This document shows, piece by piece, positions 11,901 through 24,604 of a DNA stretch of 64,000 nucleotides. The notes beneath the pieces are model-generated. The model was not told where the DNA came from and made no database searches. It saw only the letters and a program-made list of their open reading frames with translations. How positions within the stretch are numbered: position 1 is the stretch's first letter; the number at the start of each line of letters is the position of its first letter. The DNA is from Chondrosia reniformis. Taxonomy: Eukaryota; Porifera; Demospongiae; Chondrillida; Chondrillidae. The stretch spans positions 9,188,996-9,252,995 of the forward strand of contig OX359191.1 of NCBI GenBank assembly GCA_947172415.1, in the 5' to 3' direction. Both the position numbers and the translations under genes were made by a program.

Positions 11901-14161
11901 TCAAAGGTCATTAGCCGACCAACTGTTTGTTTGGTCAATTTTGTTCTCTCTGGTCGTGCTGTGTTGTTGGAACAGCCACGTCGTCATGGCAACAGCAAGA
12001 TCATATCCCACATGCTGTTGAGTCACAAAGGTGCCATGTATCTTCACTGCATGCCCCAAGGCAAGTCAGCCCTAGAAGAACCTCCTTCCATGACTGAGGG
12101 AGAAGGAGGACGAGTGACTGACTACAGAATAGCAGTGAGTGACAGTTCAATCATGTTGGCATAGCAACATATTTTAATGCTATGTTCCTATGGATTTCAG
12201 GATTTTGTAGAAATCATGAATACCAATCGATTTGTGCCTTATAAGGTACCTAGGACCAAGATCCCCCACCCCCTGCCCCTGGAGGAAGGTACTTTGATGT
12301 TCCATTGATCTTTATACACGGTAATACTATTTGTATTGATTTATACAGTTTCTAGCCAATTGGAAAGGCAGACAAGAGTATGGCCAATTGTGTTTTCAGA
12401 TTCCATTTTAGTTAACTTACAACAGGTAAAAAGTGTTCAATTTGAACTGAATTTTAATGAGAAAACCATTCATATATACTGTTATCAAACTATTAATAAT
12501 ATAGTTACGTATATATAGCAATAGTAACAGTACTATTACTCTACAGGAAGTGGAGCCGTTGCTAAGCTGTTCAACCAGGCTGAGTATTTCTGATGACGAC
12601 TATGAAAAGTGCAAACAGGTAGGCCCTGAACACTAGGGGAGGGGATTTAGTTGACAGTTCACTTTTGTGCAGATAATAGTGGACCTGCAGAACAGAGAGA
12701 CTTCAAATGAACCTTTACTGCCATCTGCCACTAGTCAGAAAACAAAAGGCAATAAAAGGTAAACGAGAAGGGTCTTACCCTTTATAAGGTACGGGGCTCT
12801 GTATAAGAATGGTACAAAGTATTTTAATTGGCTTAAAATTATTTTATTTATGTCTTGTCGACCCTGTTACCTGTGCATGTACGTGTGCTACAGAGAGGAA
12901 CAGTATCAGCAACTTTGGACCGAGCTGGAGGAGTTATTGGAGTCACACAAGGGAAACTCAGACAGACATAACAAGGTAGTAGATCAGCCATGGAGATACG
13001 TATATATGTACCTAGTATATCTGTATCTGATATATCTGTATCTGATATATCTGTATCTAGTATATCTGTATCTAGTATATCTGTATCTAGTATATCTGTA
13101 TCTAGTATATATGTATCTAGTATATCTGTATCTAGTATATCTGTATCTAGTATATATGTATCTAGTATATCTGTATCTATGGTGTCATTGCAGAGAGGAA
13201 ACTGGATGATAACAAAATTAGTTCTCTGTATAAATTTGATATGAATTAGGTGTATTTATGTACTGTGCTGTATGTAATCTTTTCAAAGCTGTTGGAAATA
13301 GTCAAGGTGGTATCTATGGAGGCTCCTAGCAACAGCAGCCGCCCACCTAAACAGTCCAAGGTAATTGAGTCAGAAATCATAGAAATGGAGCACTGTGGAC
13401 AGAACCGTTACCATAGAAACAAGTATGCAACACTATGTACCATTCAAGGTACTCCTTCCTTTAAGAACGACTTTCCCTTCTTCATTGGTTCCAATTACTG
13501 ATGTGTCTCCTGGCAATTCAAGTGATCAATCTTAATAGTCCCTCCCTCTGTTGCCTAGTGATGAAAGTTCAAAGGTCAAAGGTGAACTTCTCCATGACAA
13601 GTCATCTCATGTCCAAGCTGTACTTCAGAAAGGTTTGTGAACAGTACCGAAATGATCCACCCGCCAATGTCTCACAGCTCAATAGGACTCCTTCTCTGCT
13701 CATGGACACACCCACAGACATACCCATGGACACACCCACAGACATACCCATGGACACACCTACAGACATACCCATGGACACACCCACAGACATACCCATG
13801 GACACACCCACAGACATACCCACGGACATACCCATGGACACATCCACAGACATACCCATGGACACACCCACAGACACACCCACAGACACACCCATGGACA
13901 CACCCACAGACATACCCATGGACATACATGTATTAACAGATAGGTGGAGGTATTGATTAACTGGCCAAGGGATTTGTAAATGCCACTGAATGAATGTCTT
14001 CTCCATTGACATTCCTGAGTTTATTACTTGTTGTAGAGCCGAGAGAGACGGTCTTGTCAATGTGGAAGAAGAGAAGCAGCAGGGAAAGTAATCGGGTTGT
14101 ATTTGCAGGCAGAATGAATAGCAGTCACAAGAAAGCAGACCTTTATAAACATTTGATGTGA
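8990..14161 (+). CDS. INTS13: Integrator complex subunit 13 (Asunder), complete
   Basis: Sixteen exons close in frame to 651 aa: 8990-9188, 10198-10474, 10711-10791, 10862-10949, 11034-11159, 11374-11548, 11763-11806, 11907-12134, 12201-12288, 12349-12425, 12547-12618, 12673-12758, 12894-12975, 13289-13422, 13559-13632 and 14037-14161. INTS13 is a nuclear subunit of the Integrator, which cleaves snRNA and other nascent transcripts, and also acts with dynein in mitosis. Diagnostic blocks are [20 protein letters not shown] near the N-terminus, [28 protein letters not shown] and [15 protein letters not shown]. The C-terminal exon carries LSMWKKR...FAGRMNS...ADLYKHLM, the conserved end that docks on the cleavage module. 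The human protein is about 706 aa. The exon 1 donor could instead be 9194, but only 9189 keeps phase with exon 2. Introns 1, 6, 13 and 15 hold tandem repeats. Confidence 0.92.
9213..10197. repeat. 55-bp minisatellite filling INTS13 intron 1
   Basis: About 18 near-identical 55-bp units, each containing GTGTAATGATCACGTGAGC and ending TAGATCTGTGTAGTC. The array runs to the exon 2 acceptor. The last unit supplies the TAG acceptor, and the first six exon bases (TCGTGT) are part of the unit. Confidence 0.92.
11561..11752. repeat. CCAT/CCAC tetranucleotide array in INTS13 intron 6
   Basis: Long run of CCAT with interspersed CCAC units between exon 6 (ends 11548) and exon 7 (starts 11763). The open frames across it on both strands are repeat artefacts. 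Confidence 0.9.
13010..13182. repeat. 15-bp minisatellite in INTS13 intron 13
   Basis: Eleven or so copies of CTGTATCTAGTATAT, with a few GATATAT and ATGTAT variants. Confidence 0.9.
13706..13930. repeat. 22-bp minisatellite in INTS13 intron 15
   Basis: About ten copies built on ACACCCACAGACATACCCAT. It is open in several frames ([12 protein letters not shown]) but lies between exons 15 and 16. Confidence 0.88.
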
Positions 14162-17100
14162 TCGATAACATTCTTTATAGACATTTCATGTACAGTCAGT
14201 ACAAAGTACTAAATTGTCGATAATACCATGCATGTTGCAAGTGTTAGTCTGTTTTGGTACGTATATATAGCACTTCAATGCCTCACGTAAGCATCCTTTC
14301 AATTTGCTAAATACTTGTGATGAAACTGAATACTCTTGGCTAGTGATAACATTATCTTAATATGATAATGAGATTGGAGCTAGTAATCCAAGCAAGCGTG
14401 CTATATATGGGGGAGTAGTATGCCTCAGGTAGCCTCCTCCATTTTCAGCCCACTTCCCAATACTTTAGGAATATAGCAAGTTGCCAGACACACTGTCCCT
14501 GAAGGCGTTTGGTATGACCATTTGTGTAGAGTGCCTGTCATACCATTCATTTGTAAGATTCGGGAGTTGGGACACAAATTAATGAAATTCACTTTAATTA
14601 TAATATCTACAGCCCAAAGTGTCAATTATCTTCAGTTCAAAGTGTCATTCTTTGGATGGTGCTACAGCGTTCCATCCCTTAGGTGCATGTCCACTAATGT
14701 TTGTAGGACAGTGAGATCTATGTTTCAACCGCAAGAACATTGAATATCTGCAACTGCTATTGTATTGTATCATCAGTTATTATCACAATGTATTCAGCAT
14801 GCCTACAGAACTATTTAAGAGCGATTCAATGTAATATTTTATATATGGCAACCAAACTGCATCCTTAGATGCTAAAAATGTCCAAAGAAGAACTATTCTA
14901 AGGATAAGCTTGATGCAGTTAGAAGAAATCCTTATTCTATTATGTTGTCAGTATTATGGTGTGACAGGTGGGCATTGTGTCTGGTGATGAAGGCTAGACA
15001 CACTGTTTTGTGCAAAGGTTCAATTTGGGAAATGGAACAGCCTTTGTGAAGCTTGTATTTTTACAGATCAAAGGAGGCTGAGAGAAACAAACATTTAGAT
15101 CAGATACTATTTGCAAATTATTTAGCGTAACCTTTAGACCTGACTGCTAGATGTGGTTTAGTAGGACCTTCATACTTATGTTAGGAGGATCTCAGTGCAA
15201 ATGTGATCATCCCTCCAAATATGGAATGTTGCTTAACCACATCAAAGAAGAATAGAGAATTTAATGTATTGAGCAATTATACCTAATTGTGTAGTCCAGG
15301 TGACGCTTTCAATGCCACCAACTCACTTTCATGTTGGCAACAGAATTGTGTGGCCTTGGACTGAATGCTTTTTATTTCTAGCCATTAGATAATTTCTTAA
15401 AAAGAATGTTGTTATGGAAACAAGTAACAGTTAAATTTGATGTCTGTGTCATAGGATCCATTTTATTGAATTAGTCAATGTGGTTTATTGCTAATAACCG
15501 CAATCATATTGAATTTTATGTTTCAGTGGAGTTTATATTTGACAGTATGATACAATTGCTTGGTCCTAAACTTGCAAGTGACAGAAATTAGCTTTCATTC
15601 ATACACTCTGCAGGTTTTATTACAGATTCTCACAATACAAGTGGATCAGGACTTACTATATTTAATAATAAACATCTGAAGACTTTGATTTCATTGTTTT
15701 TCTACTTTGTGCGGGTTAGTGATGCAAGTAATTCAAGGTGTTAATGTTTTGCAATTTTTTTGGGCTAAGAAAGATTGATAACGCATTTCGCAGGAAATAC
15801 CTTTCATTTGAACAACATATCTGAAAAAAAAGTTAAATTTTCAAAAGTTAAACTTACCGTTTTTGGCTTTTAGTGTTGGTAAAAGTGAAATAATACAATA
15901 CGTATATAGGCATATGTACAGAATGTCTAGAATAGAGCACAGCCATATTCACATATTGTTTATAACCACTACTACGTACATATAGAATGTGTTGTTCATT
16001 TAACACTGCAAGTGTTCTCGGCATGTTTCAGTACATCCTACACACAATTCTTAAGCCCGACCAATAGGAAACTCTTTAAGCACTGCCCACTTGCCGCTCA
16101 GGATGTATTTTCTGTGGAAACTTAGAATACCGTCTGTATTTGGTAATTCACAGATACCTGTAATGATGATAATATATTACTTTTTAATAGGACATCTCCA
16201 TATATGAATAAAACTGTCATCCATACTTTATATTCAGTACATATGTACTTACAGTATATATGCGTACATGGAGACTGTGAATGCTATATAGTAAAAGATA
16301 TCAAAAGGCGCTTCCAGAAAATGGCTACCCCCCCCCCCCCCCCCCTGACTAAAATACAACTACAGTGGGTGGGGCAAATCTTCTGTAATCAGTGCTGAGG
16401 AACACCTAGCTCCTACACAGGTTCACTTAAACATATCAAATATGATTATAAAATTTATGCAATATGAACAATAAATATCAAATACCATCACATGGTATCA
16501 CTCCATGTGAACAGCTGTGAAGTAGTCATAGGACTTGAAAAATGTCATATAAGCTGATGGAAAGGTGGGAATATCTTTGGTAATGATTGCCATGGTAACC
16601 AAATGTTTGACCTTTGCTACTATTAGCAGGATATCAGCTTACATTTGAAACCACTTGGTCACACTTGTCCAACATTAGAGCAATGCAGTTCTGCAGCACT
16701 GCTAGAGATGTGCAAAGTCTTAAAACTATACCAGAGCAATCCCTGTAGAGATGCTAGTACTGTTATATCACTGTCTGTGAACTGTGTAAGAGTGCGCACT
16801 TAGCAGATGGTTCAGTCTATTGTTTATGTTAATGTCAAATTTCAGGGGCAAAGTTTGCATATTTAAGCACTAATGTTTTGTGTCAAGTATTCAATCCTTC
16901 AATGGAAGTCATGCCCTATGGGGCATGTCTGCACATCCTTGAGGTTCTTGAGGTTAGATTACTATCTTGTTCCATAACCAGAGTGAAAATGATATCAGCG
17001 ATAAAGTGACAGTGATATCACTGAACTCAGTCACTGATGTACAGCTGCAGCATTAAGTGGAAGTTACAAAGTTTTAATTAAATATTCAATTCCAATTAAC

Positions 17101-20100
17101 CACATGGATCCAGCAATGATGTATAAATATAATTTACTATATATAGACGAGAATTAGGTGTGGCCTCAAGGGCTTATTAAAGTGGGCCCCTAGTTTGTAG
17201 CACAGCTATTGGATTACTTGAGTGAGACAGGTGGATTTAAGAATTTGTTGGTAGACATACAAGTTATACTAACTAACAAACCAGTTGGAAGGTTGCTATG
17301 GTGATGAGCAATAGAAACACTGAATGGTAATGAAATATGTGATAATATGATGTATGTGTGTGTGCTATGAAGCATACAAATTAATTAGATAGGTGGAACT
17401 TTTACTTCCATATTTGTACGTATTTCTTCTAAAGATGGAGAATGTCTAATCTAATTCTTCAACTACTTTGTGATTAATCTGTCAAGCTCCTCTAACTCCA
17501 CCTTGAACTCAGACAGCTACAGGAGCAGTTGTTAATACACTCTAACCTCGGAGCAATCTTGCCTTCAAATTAACAAACCAGTCCAATTATAGCATCAATA
17601 TATTCATTACGCCTGCAGTAAGGGTAACTAATTTGATTAATCATCTAAGGGTTTTCCTCTCCCTTGTAAGATAGTAAGGATACTATAGTTACAATCATAA
17701 TCATAATGGCATGTATGGTCTATTGGCCGGCCATAGTGACAACCTTTGACCCTGCCCTTATGTAAATGTATTGATAGATATCTTTAATTTTCTTGATTAT
17801 TATGTTATCTTTAGAGTGTCTGCCTGTAATACAGTATATTTTACTACAATAATTGCATTATCTGTAATTATAACTTCCTCTGAGTGTAATGAACATATCT
17901 TTTAATCTAAGGATTCAGTTCTTCAAGAAAATTGTAAATATTGAATATTAATGAACCATCTGGAATGGCCTTAGTTGTATGAAATCTATTTCTGTTACTG
18001 CATGCACGTTCATATATTCAAATCCATACGGCCTCTTCTTGTTAGCAGTAATTGTTTAAATGGGTGCCCTATGTAGCAAAAGCCACCTTATTAGTAGCTG
18101 CTGCTGAATTCCATTCATGCATGGTATTTATAAAAGTGATTGCTAGTCCTTCCGGTTTGCTTTGGGTAACCCGCAGTCTGAATCAAACCTAACCTTTGAC
18201 AGATATTAAGTTAATCATGTAAATAGAAGATGATCTTTTAGATACTTACTCTATAAAATTAAGATTTCATTTGTTAATCCACCTCTTGGCACCAATTTGT
18301 CTAAATAGGTGAACAATACCTACTATTTATACAGGAGCAGGCATCCCCATGGCAACAGTATACAATGATCTGATCAGGTTAGCCAGTACTGGTGTGGGTA
18401 TATAGGTATGGCTGCACACTAGTGACAGAAGTACACACCATGAGGTGGGGACAGGTGAAGAACATGTAGTACTCCTTAAATAGCAATTTGTTAGTATTCC
18501 CTTACAATGTGGGTGACATTCTCAGGCTTGTAAAATACTTTTTGGTACATTTAACAAATATGTCATCTTCTGCAAACTGTTAGTTTTGGAAATTCATTAG
18601 AGTGAATATGTTATCTGCTGTAAACAAATGGCACTAAGCTCTAGTGCTAATTAATGGTTTGACCAGCACATACTTCTGCTTATATTGCAGCTGAGACAGT
18701 GAAACTCTTAACAACCAGTTTTAGTAAAACAAATGTTCCGCATTCCCAACCCTCCCCCTTCGCGTTCATTGCCATTTTGACAAACATGTTGACTTCCCGT
18801 AAATGGTAGTCATTAGTTGATAAACTACCCTTGCAGCTGTTGGAGCTGCTACTATATATTTACACTTAATTCTCTTGATTGATTATAGGATATTTCATAA
18901 ATGCTTCAAATGTTAATGTGTATTTCAATAATGTGTGAATACTTGTGAATTGCTTCACTTTCCATATATTCATGACTGGTGACATTGCCATGTGACAATT
19001 ATTACGTATATATACATACGTATATGACAATATGCTACACTGTACACTACAATATATATAGTATTAGAGACATTGATCATCCTGTATATTGGCAATTAGC
19101 TAGCTGGTTCCTGCTGAGCTTGTGTGATCACCTATTCTTGTGACAGTCTCAGACAGGCCATTGTTTGCACAAGGTACTACCTACATCCTGTTTCTCCCTG
19201 CTGATCCTTGCAGATTGTCTGGTCACACCCACCTCCCAACCACACACACCCCTCAGTAGACAAACCCCAGATGGATCCACATTTCATAGGTAATTAATAA
19301 CAATGACCTTTATAAACATCAATGTACGTATATATACCAGGTCTTTCATAAACCTAGGGTATGTTTATTAATAATAGTTAAATGCGTAATAACAACTATA
19401 CAGCAATTAATAGACTGAAATGACAGTAAACTTAAGGAGGGAGAGGAATACAAAGGTTTCTCTATGTTGTAGAAACTATATTTTATAATGAAGATATGTT
19501 ATGCATACCAGTAAACCTTATCAAATATACAAGGTGCTTGCAGAAACATTGATAATGGAAGTCACAATATATATCTGGCATATCGAAGATTACTAGTATC
19601 AATGTGTATACATACATACACCAATTTCATGATGTCATCCGTCTGGCACTTACAATTACAATTTCATCTCTGAGGCCAAACCCACTACTGTGCTATAAGA
19701 GATCCCCATTGGGTTGACTATTAATAGAAATCTATCAAATGCTTTGTTAGTTTGTATATGTTGCAAACAAATACTCCCGTATAATGGCCACACCTTGATA
19801 GCAGTGGTTGCCGTGAGAACCCCTTCAGCCTGGAAGTGACAGCTTCGGGGCATGTGGTGGCATTCCAAATCAGACATATAGTTTTCACACTAGTTCTGGC
19901 ATCTACCTAGAATGGGACACTTTCACTGCAAACTGAAATACACTTAAATCTTGTACATATACACACAGCACTTTGTGAAACATTTGATAGGATCTTAAGG
20001 TACTGATATACTAGATATGTATATATACTAGTATTTCTATATATTTGATATATCTATATACTGGCACTATATATATAAAGACTGTTACCAACTACATACT

Positions 20101-20163
20101 ACTATTCTTATAATATTTACTTCAAGACAATTTAGTTATGTACTTAATTATATTGTATTTATA

Positions 20164-20200
<37 letters not shown>

Positions 20201-20551
20201 GTTATAGTCTATAGTTTCTAGTATGAGATACCATATTAACATATTATTATGCATGAGTAGTCTAAAACACAATTTTCTTACATATTACATCTATTGTACA
20301 GTAACATCCCTATAGGGAACGTGTATACATACAGAAGGATTCACAAAAGATCAAGAAAAAGACAAAGAGATTCTCAGTATGAAGGGCAAATTCCCAGAAA
20401 CAGCTGTCTGGCCGTAGAAAAAAGAAAAAACTCCTGTATTCCAAAGCTCTCACCAGGTTTAGTTCCCTGTAGGCTTTTTACAGAATAGACATATATAGCA
20501 TATAGGAAAATGGTGTATTAGCTTTTTCATAGATATAATAGGCTGAGTCTG

Positions 20552-20901
20552 TACATTGCAGCGTCAGCTATTGTTTGGTGGCAGTGATGTGCTGTACATT
20601 GCAGCGCCAGCTATTGTTTGGTGGCAGTGATGTGCTGTACATTGCAGTGCCAGCTATTGTTTGGTGGCAGTGATGTGCTGTACATTGCAGCGCCAGCTAC
20701 TGTTTGGTGGCAGTGATGTGCTGTACATTGCAGCGCCAGCTATTGTTTGGTGGCAGTGATGTGCTGTACATTGCAGCGCCAGCTATTGTTTGGTGGCAGT
20801 GATGTGCTGTACATTGCAGCGCCAGCTACTGTTTGGTGGCAGTGATGTGCTGTACATTGCAGCGCCAGCTATTGTTTGGTGGCAGTGATGTGCTGTACAT
20901 T
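20552..20901. repeat. 43-bp minisatellite, eight copies
   Basis: Units of 43 bp, each with TGTACATTGCAGCGCCAGCT and TTTGGTGGCAGTGATGTGC, are nearly identical. They differ mainly at one CGCC/CGTC/TGCC site and one ATT/ACT site. Confidence 0.92.
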
Positions 20902-21773
20902 GGTCAAAATGAGGTGAAAATGTGTTTCCATTAAAAGCTTATAGCTTGTCTTACATATTAAACTCTGTGTGGGATGGTGTCGGTCGATAAGAGCTTTCAA
21001 CTAATGGGCATGTAATTATGAGAAGAAAGTCGTATGGGAGAATGGGATACGTACCTCTACCTAACCACCACAGGGGGTCTGAACTTGTTCACAACTCCAC
21101 CTGACATTCAAGATGTCTGGTATCTCTGGCACTCAATAAATCAAATGTCATGCTGAATAGTTGAAATGTCGCTATAAAATTACTCAAAAAGGTTTGGTAG
21201 TTTTAAGAAGTGTAATTATTTGGTGTAGTGATTGGACATCAACCAAACGGAAGTTTTAAAACACAAATAGCACTTGATATGGATTGAAGAAGCGTTACTC
21301 AGTCAGTTAGTGCTAATAGATTAGCAGTTTCTCCAATTCTGAGTTTACAGATACCATAATAATGAAGCATAAATACTTTCACAGATTTACTTGCTGAACC
21401 ACCCACTCAGTCTTATTTGTTAAGAAGTAATCTACCGCTGAAGTATAATACCCGTCAATAGAGTCTTCAGATAGTATTGCACTAAATTGAAAGTGCAGCA
21501 CTATAATTCTTCACAGTGATAAGTCATATTCCTACGTAAATATAGTATTTACAGCATGGTGTTATAGATAAAAAATTAAAATATGTCAGGATGGCTTAGA
21601 CATCAAGGCTAAGCCTGGTCTTCACAGAACTCCCATCAGAATGTGAAGACTCTAAAGATAAGAAATATCCTATTGCTATCTGGAGCTAGTGCAAAGGAAT
21701 GCAATAGTAATGTGTTATGAATGCCAGACAGAGTTTAGTGAAGGTGTCAACAGCACACTTATTATCCTGTGTG

Positions 21774-21995
21774 CGTGAGAGAGAGAGCACTGTGTGGTCT
21801 ATTTCCTCATACAGCATACCTCTGTGTGTGTGAGAGAGAGAGAGCACTGTGTGGTCCATTACCTCATACAGCATACCTGAGTGAGAGAGAGAGAGAGAGA
21901 GAGCACTGTGTGGTCCATTACCTCATACAGCATACCTCTGTGTGTGTGTGAGAGAGAGAGAGCACTGTGTGGTCCATTTCCTCATACAGCATACC
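21774..21995. repeat. Compound AG/GT microsatellite with repeated 60-bp unit
   Basis: Four copies of a unit combining a (GA)n tract, GCACTGTGTGGTCCATT, CCTCATACAGCATACCT and (TG)n. Confidence 0.85.
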
Positions 21996-22540
21996 TGAGT
22001 GTCTTCTTATACCAACTGTTTTGTGGTTGTCATGGTAATTAAGTGGTCCCATGATTTGCTCAGCTGGTGTCATTGTGGGACCAAAGTCACATGACATGAA
22101 ACATGATACCTCAAAGTGAGTTGGACTCAGTATTTTGATGACTTAGATGGATGCAGATCCACACTGTGAGGAAATGGATTTTACAGTACAGGAGTTTCTT
22201 TATCACTAAAATTAAAACCTTGGTAATACAGTTACATAGCAATATTTAAGAAAGGAGATATTCTAATAAGGTATATAACCTCAATATAAATGATAGAAAT
22301 TTACATACTATTCTCCATACATATTTGCTGTCTGAGGTGGTACATGAGGTTATTAACATAATAGACTGGAACCTGACCTTTAATGACCTTTAATGGCAGT
22401 CTGGTCTCCCTAGGTGTGCAGAGTATAAGGTATCTGTTTGTCTTGACTCTCATCAGTGCAGCCAGGGGAGGGTTTGAAATTTGAAACCTCAGGATGGTGA
22501 CCTTTGAACCTCACACCCTCCAATTAGTAGATTGGTCAGG

Positions 22541-22550
22541 CTATATAAGC
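22541..22550 (+). promoter_or_regulatory. TATA box of the Wnt gene
   Basis: CTATATAAGC lies about 90 nt 5' of the Wnt start codon (22638), at a suitable distance for a transcription start near 22570. Confidence 0.6.
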
Positions 22551-22637
22551 AGAGGCTGCCAGTTTGGAAAGCTGTTTCAGCCGTTGGACAGAAATTCCAC
22601 ATTTAATTAGTTGTTATACATTAGCAGGTCAAGAGAA

Positions 22638-24329
22638 ATGTCTAGAATTGCAATCATTCTACTGATATTCAGCAGTGTTTCCTTAGTCAAAGGAATGCAT
22701 GAATTCTGGTGAGTTAAGTAGCATTAATAAATCTAGTTCCACATCCTTGTGCTATATGTACAGTAGCACATATTAAGTAATATGGTATCCTTCATCTGGT
22801 GTACAGGTCCCTAGCCCTGAATGACGACCTGGTGGACAGGAATGGCCTTCTCTTTCCAGCAAACTGCTCAGAGTTTGTGAACCAGAGGGTGATCAACAGG
22901 AAGCAAGCAGAGGTCTGTGAGCAGAATAGGTACCTCCTTGCAGTGATAGCTAGGGGGCTGAGACGGGCCATCTATCACTGTCAAAAGACCTTCAGTCATC
23001 ACAGATGGAACTGCAGTGCCTTTGATGGCACATACACACTTGGAAGGTTCATAGAGACTGTCGGTGAGTAGAGGCCAACTCTATCTATATGTATAGCAAT
23101 GCTATCATTCAACATTTGAGCAGACTCCCATATCAGTTAAGATTCCTAATTTAAGCTTTATATATATGGTTGTATAAAAGTCACATATGTATAGTAGAAA
23201 TATATATATTTCAAATTTGTGACTCATGCAACATGGGCTCTTAGGATGCAAGTACATTTACTGTGTTATACTAAATGGAATTAGATATAGCCATTACAGG
23301 TTTCAGTAATAATCACACTCTGCTTGCCTCCTCCTTCAGTGTCTCGAGAATCTGCCTACATCCGAACGCTGATCAGCTCAGCTCTGATATATGACATCGC
23401 TACGGCTTGCAGACAGAAGCAGATTCCAAACTGTCCCTGTGAGACCAGTCTTCCCTTCATCGACAGACAAGGCAGTAACATTACATTTGGTAGCTGCTCC
23501 GATAGCTATCAGTATGCTACAGAAATCACAGAAGAATTCCTCTCTGGAGATATACCAGACGAAATGGATGCATTGCTAAAACTCACTGAACGACATAACA
23601 ATGCACTTGGAAGAAGTGTAAGCTGAATATTTTCATCTCATCACAGCTTCAAGACAGATCTAGACCTTTAAATCCAAGCATTTCTTCAATTCAGTTTAAC
23701 ATCATAACAATGCATTTATACTTCACAAATATTCAATTGCTATTCCATAGGAGAAAATCCTATCATCTAATCATTTAAGCATGCCATTCATTTGTGATTA
23801 AGTATTGCAACCAAATTGAGTTGAGTGATATTATTTGTCTAATTAGACGGCTGGTCAGTGGAGGAGGTCATGCCGGTGTCACGGGCCCTCTGCTTCCTGT
23901 AGCATTCGAACGTGCTATGACCATCTCCTGCCCTTTGAAGAGGTCAATGGTCAACTGTTTGCTAAATATGAAGGAGCAGTTTGGGTCAAGCTAAACAACA
24001 AAAACCAATTGCAACTGAAACCAGTCTTAGAAAACAGTGATGACCCTAGAGAGGACAACATGGTGTTTATCAGAAACAGTCCCGACTACTGTGAGGCAGA
24101 CGAGGCAATGAATATTCTTGGGACACGTAACCGTATTTGCAATGAAACACTCCTCAATTATCTTCCTGGCAGCTGTGGAATGTTGTGCTGTGGAAGAGGC
24201 TATCACAGTCAACAAGCTGAAGAAGTTGAGCTACTTTGCAAACCTGTACTGGATCCAGCAACTTTAAAGTTCATGGGAATCACATGTAGAAAAGTTATTA
24301 AACTAAAGAGTGTAACAGTTTGTTCGTAG
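22638..24329 (+). CDS. Wnt family secreted ligand
   Basis: Exons 22638-22708, 22807-23063, 23340-23617 and 23847-24329 give 362 aa, a normal Wnt length. A signal peptide (MSRIAIILLIFSSVSLVKG) is followed by Wnt blocks: HHRWNCSAF, SRESAYIRTLISSA, the lipid-attachment segment RCHGPSASCSIRTC (both serines kept; the usual Trp after KTC is Tyr here) and the C-terminal cysteine-rich knot, SCGMLCCGRGY...CRK...VCS. Wnts are acylated by Porcupine and bind Frizzled. Subfamily cannot be assigned by eye, and sponge Wnts often do not fall into bilaterian subfamilies. The gene has its own TATA box and a long gene-free upstream region. It converges with the RhoGEF gene 275 bp away. Confidence 0.93.
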
Positions 24330-24473
24330 GCACACTTTATATCCTAAAGATATTCTGAGTTTTTACATACTACTATGCAGTAATATATACTCTACTGCAT
24401 GTATCACTACAATATGTATGTGTTAACTTTGTAAAATGTTTTTTTTTGTTTTCTATTATGAAATGTACGTATA

Positions 24474-24479
24474 TTTATT
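24474..24479 (-). terminator. Polyadenylation signal (AATAAA on minus strand) for the RhoGEF
   Basis: TTTATT on the plus strand lies 126 nt beyond the minus-strand stop at 24605, in the short convergent spacer with Wnt. Confidence 0.35.
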
Positions 24480-24592
24480 TTGGTCTCAAATGAGAGGTAC
24501 AATGATACATTCACTTCAAAACTGTTCAATTAAACACACAAAGTTGTTCAGGGTATGCATGGTGTACAGTAATACAAAGCTTAATTTGAAAT

Positions 24593-24598
24593 AATAAA
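24593..24598 (+). terminator. Polyadenylation signal AATAAA for Wnt
   Basis: AATAAA lies 264 nt after the Wnt stop. If used, the Wnt 3' UTR reaches the RhoGEF coding end on the other strand. Confidence 0.35.
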
Positions 24599-24604
24599 TT
24601 GTCA

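Larger units (their letters stand above)
14162..22540. other. Gene-free 8.4-kb region upstream of the Wnt gene
   Basis: AT-rich unique sequence with no exon chain, no tRNA-like box pair and no long frame on either strand. It holds a C homopolymer near 16328-16346, an ATT microsatellite at 20167-20200 and two minisatellites listed separately. It is by far the longest gene-free stretch in a compact window and lies directly 5' of a developmental ligand gene, so it may hold cis-regulatory elements or an unspliced noncoding RNA. That is inference only. Confidence 0.5.

Noticed and set aside
13501..13956. DTPTDIPM repeat protein as the INTS13 C-terminus
   Set aside because: Splicing 13632 to 14037 gives the conserved INTS13 ending (LSMW...FAGRMNS...LYKHLM), so the repeat is intronic.
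14425..20488. Isolated 60-74 aa frames in the gene-free region
   Set aside because: No splice partners, no recognised motif, AT-rich composition; chance frames.
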